Position numbers and translations under genes: made by a program
Source: Casuarina equisetifolia
Taxonomy: Eukaryota; Streptophyta; Magnoliopsida; Fagales; Casuarinaceae
Direction: 5' to 3'
NCBI GenBank assembly: GCA_028551475.1
Contig: CM052362.1
Coordinates: forward strand, 18,210,021 to 18,274,020
DNA length: 64,000 nucleotides
Shown: positions 61,118 through 64,000 of the stretch, piece by piece
Numbering within the stretch: the stretch's first letter is position 1
Layout of the letters: every line of letters begins with the position of its first letter
Notes under the pieces: generated by a model
What the model saw: the letters and a program-made list of their open reading frames with translations, nothing else
Told to the model about the DNA's origin: nothing
Databases searched by the model: none

Positions 61118-63501
61118 AAATCAGAGTTGGATGATGATGTTGCTGCAGTGGCTTTATTTGCTAAGTAAGTTTGTGGTTGAGCTGCCGCCGGTTCCGTCTT
61201 GGGGATGACTACAAGTTGCTCTTTCTATATCATACTTGGAAATGGGTTTCAAATTTTAGCTTTTAATTTCCCTTTTTTGTTATCCTTGAATTTCCTCCGA
61301 ATCCTGAGCTCTCTCAGTCCTAGAGCTTTTAACTATCATAGGGGAGTATTTATAGATAGATAATTATATTACTAAAAAAGCTTTTTTAAGGGAGAACGAT
61401 GTAAGTGAGGGATGGTGGTGGTGGTGGGCTCTTCTTGTGATGAGATGTTTATATGTGTTGTTTATATTTTGCAAAACGAAAATAAGATTGGTAAAAAGAG
61501 GAGAATGGGGTAAAATGGAAAAAGCCCATCTCTCTACCCGTTTCTCCCCCCCCTTCAAAAAGGTAAGTATTCAAGTTCAGTTCTGCTCTGTCCTGTTATC
61601 TTCTCTTCTCTTCTCTTCTCTTCTCCTCTTCTATATATATTGTGATTGTGATTGTGATTGTGATTGTGATAATGCTATATTACTTCTTCTCTTAGATCCA
61701 TCCTTTTCCAGAATGCTCTTGTGCCGGACCCTATGTCTCCATTATTATATTTACACAGAGATCTCATCTATGTATGATCCCCCAACTAGAGTGTCCGAAA
61801 TTATGGGTGTTTTGTGTTGTGTGGGGTTCATTGTATGAGATGGGGGGTACTGCATGACTGAGTGGTGGACCCACCATTTCTGAACAGTGTGTTCGCTGGC
61901 AGTGGTAGCTGGACTGACATGTCGCCACCACATCGTCAAAATTCAATTAATCTAGCACGTCGGGAGCGGCGGTTTTATTCTGGGCCTATTCCTCACGTAC
62001 TCTCTACCTGTACCCTACTACCCCTTTCCCTCCTCCGACGGAGCTAGTCAGACCAAACCCGAGTCCCTGCGGTGTATTTTCCGAAGGGAAAACTAAGCCG
62101 TAGCCGTAGAACTTGCTGACAAAGACTACGTAACTAATTTGTTTCGAAAATCTAACGGCGTTGACACCTCGATACGACTTAACTCTAGTCTTGTCTAAAT
62201 CAACAAAAAGGGCGTCGAGGAAACAGGAGAAGGAAGGGTAAGTTTAGGCAACTCTCAATCAAGTAGTGATTCTGGCAAGGATTTGTCACCAGATGATCAT
62301 AGAGGATGATGATGGGGGGTCGTTGGACTCATCTGTCTAATCGGATAGGGACTGTTGAGTGGCCCTGCTCTGTCACAGAGAAGTACTTTGTATGCTTCGC
62401 AGCTTATGATTCCCCTCCCCCCTTCCTTTATGTATGAAAAAAAAAATATTTATATAAGATCGCAGATTTTGGGTTGGAGATGGGCTTGGTGAGTTGGCGA
62501 ATCCCGTACCGAGTTTCCCAACTAATGCACTTGTTCTGACCCGACGGATTTTGATGACATTGTCGAGGACGCGAGCGTTGGACATTTGTTTACGCCAACT
62601 TGTATTTCATAGTCTAGGGTTGCACGGGCGCTGAGTCCCTCAGACAAACATTTAATGTTTGGCAGCTCGAGATCCAAAATTTGCTGAGGCTGTTTGGTAA
62701 CGTTTCTAAGCTTTGTTCGGTGCAATAATATTCCCCCGCTGGTTTCGAGCCATACCTATCATTCACTTGAATGGTTCATACGGCTTGGTTCAGAGAGCCC
62801 CATTCCTCATCACGGAATATTGCCAGTTTTCAGTCATGCTTAGCACCACGTGGACACACAAGGATGAGGACTGACCAGCAAGCGAGAAGCTATATCACAT
62901 GGGGTTGCACGGGGATGAGGGTTGTGCCCCCCATTGTGGCCTTCCTTTGGAGCCATATGGGGCGCAAACTCACATAATCTTGTAATAAAAACACTCTGCA
63001 ACCAAGCAAGTTGGTACAAGGAAATGATGCTTCTACATTTCTTCTAAAGCTCTCCAAAACCAAGACCCAGAAGGAGAAAAAGAAAGATCTATCTTGAAAT
63101 TATATCGTGGCAATTGAAGTTGTCTACAAAATATTGTTCTACAAAAGCTTAACCCCAACAGTAGACACTAGAATAAAATAAACGAGGGAATTTGAGTGGC
63201 TGCTCGGTGCACCACCAATGAACACTGTGATGCTTCATAACCACTCATTCTTTTTGCTGTTTTGTTCTGCTTTCTATCTGTTTTCTAAGCTGCTTAGCTT
63301 TTTGCGCGTAACTTTAACATTCATCGGGGAGAAAGTCCAGGAAACCTGAGAGAGAATGGTCTTAATTAGTTCGAGAGAATGAAAAGGTAAGGAAAGTGAA
63401 GCGGGTTAATCATGAGGAATAGAACAGACACCGGAACTTTTGCTTAACTTTTTCTTTTCGGGACCCTTATTACTTTGACCGAGGGCGAAACCATCCCGGA
63501 T
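61118..63501. other. Region downstream of the HIPP gene, no gene seen
   Basis: Begins with the HIPP 3' UTR. It contains a TTCTC repeat (61600-61624) and a TGTGAT repeat (61641-61670). From about 61850 the sequence is less AT-rich, but only short open frames occur and none is recognised. Confidence 0.5.
61600..61670. repeat. (TTCTC)n and (TGTGAT)n microsatellites
   Basis: Five or so TTCTC units and five TGTGAT units, separated by a short TA-rich stretch. Confidence 0.9.
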
Positions 63502-63684
63502 CTACTTTTCGCGGGGGCCCTCCTCCTCTTCTCGCTTGAACGAGCGGCCTACAGTATCTGCGCCATGCATGACAACCTGCAAAGAATGCATGTCCACCAC
63601 CTGGGCGCTATTGATTAAGGATAAGGCTTTGCTTCTTCCTGATTCGGCTGTGCACCGAGCAGTCACGATGCTCCTCCGGCTCCG
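63502..63684 (-). other. Possible terminal coding exon on the minus strand
   Basis: A minus-strand frame stays open for 60 codons and ends at a TAG at 63502-63504. The C-terminal reading includes ALSLINSAQVVDMHSLQ and GRSFKREEEEGPREK, which looks protein-like, but no family is recognised and the upstream exons would lie to the right. It could equally be chance; the plus strand has an overlapping 110-codon frame. Confidence 0.2.
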
Positions 63685-64000
63685 TCAAAAAGCAGCATTG
63701 TTTGTCTTGTTACGGGTTCCAAGAAGTTCACGAGAACCAAATTTCAGATACGTTAGAAGACTGCGTTTCTTAAAAGTCAATGAAACGCATCTTTTGTTGT
63801 TTCCTGTCGTCACAATTCAATGCAAAGAAGTAGAGACGGGTTTGAGCTGCAGCACTCCTCTTCTGTAACTTTGAGAAAAACTAAAAAATTCCCATGTTTA
63901 AACGCCTTACCAAGCAACATGTATAGGTTTATTTAGACCAAATTATTAATTCTCTAAACACTTGAATCCTATTTGAAGGTTAAGTATGACTCTCTAGTTT
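63685..64000. other. Right edge of the window, nothing assigned
   Basis: AT-rich towards the end; no feature can be supported. Confidence 0.4.

Noticed and set aside
1-64000. CRISPR arrays, operons, prophage or defence islands
   Set aside because: Intron-containing plant genes throughout; no spaced repeat array or prokaryotic gene cluster was seen.

Overview
This window is nuclear DNA of a flowering plant, most likely a non-grass angiosperm. The genes are split by AT-rich introns with GT..AG borders, and the products are plant families: adenylate isopentenyltransferase, a LOG2-like RING ligase and an isoprenylated HMA protein. Gene density is low, with long AT-rich spacers, many microsatellites and retroelement debris. 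All exon borders below were read by eye and checked for reading phase.

Left part (1-13.6 kb, genes on the minus strand): a CNNM/DUF21 membrane protein cut by the window start; a small organelle-type RRM protein; a stretch with LTR-retrotransposon remnants; then an intact intronless cytokinin-synthesis gene, most like IPT5. About 8.5 kb of apparently gene-free sequence follows (13.6-22.1 kb).

Right part (23.5-61.1 kb, genes on the plus strand): a nine-exon DUF1749 alpha/beta-hydrolase; a type II membrane protein with an SGNH/PC-esterase-like catalytic region; a nine-exon VTT/SNARE-associated (DedA-like) membrane protein, followed directly by a decayed tandem duplicate of itself; a small single-exon protein of unknown function; a LUL-type RING E3 ligase; and a large HMA/CaaX (HIPP) protein. 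The last 3 kb holds no gene I can define.

The order RRM - IPT5 - DUF1749 hydrolase - SGNH-like protein - SNARE-associated protein - LUL ligase - HIPP matches, as I recall it, Arabidopsis At5g19030 to At5g19090. The locus therefore looks like an old conserved angiosperm block rather than a functional cluster, and I see no evidence that the genes share a pathway. The most unusual structures are the roughly 7 kb tandem duplication and its pseudogene, a 320-bp miniature retroelement (TRIM-like) inserted into one pseudogene exon with a recognisable 5-bp target duplication, a second partial copy of that element just upstream of the parent gene, and a perfect 12-bp inverted repeat spanning the likely start codon of the unknown single-exon gene.
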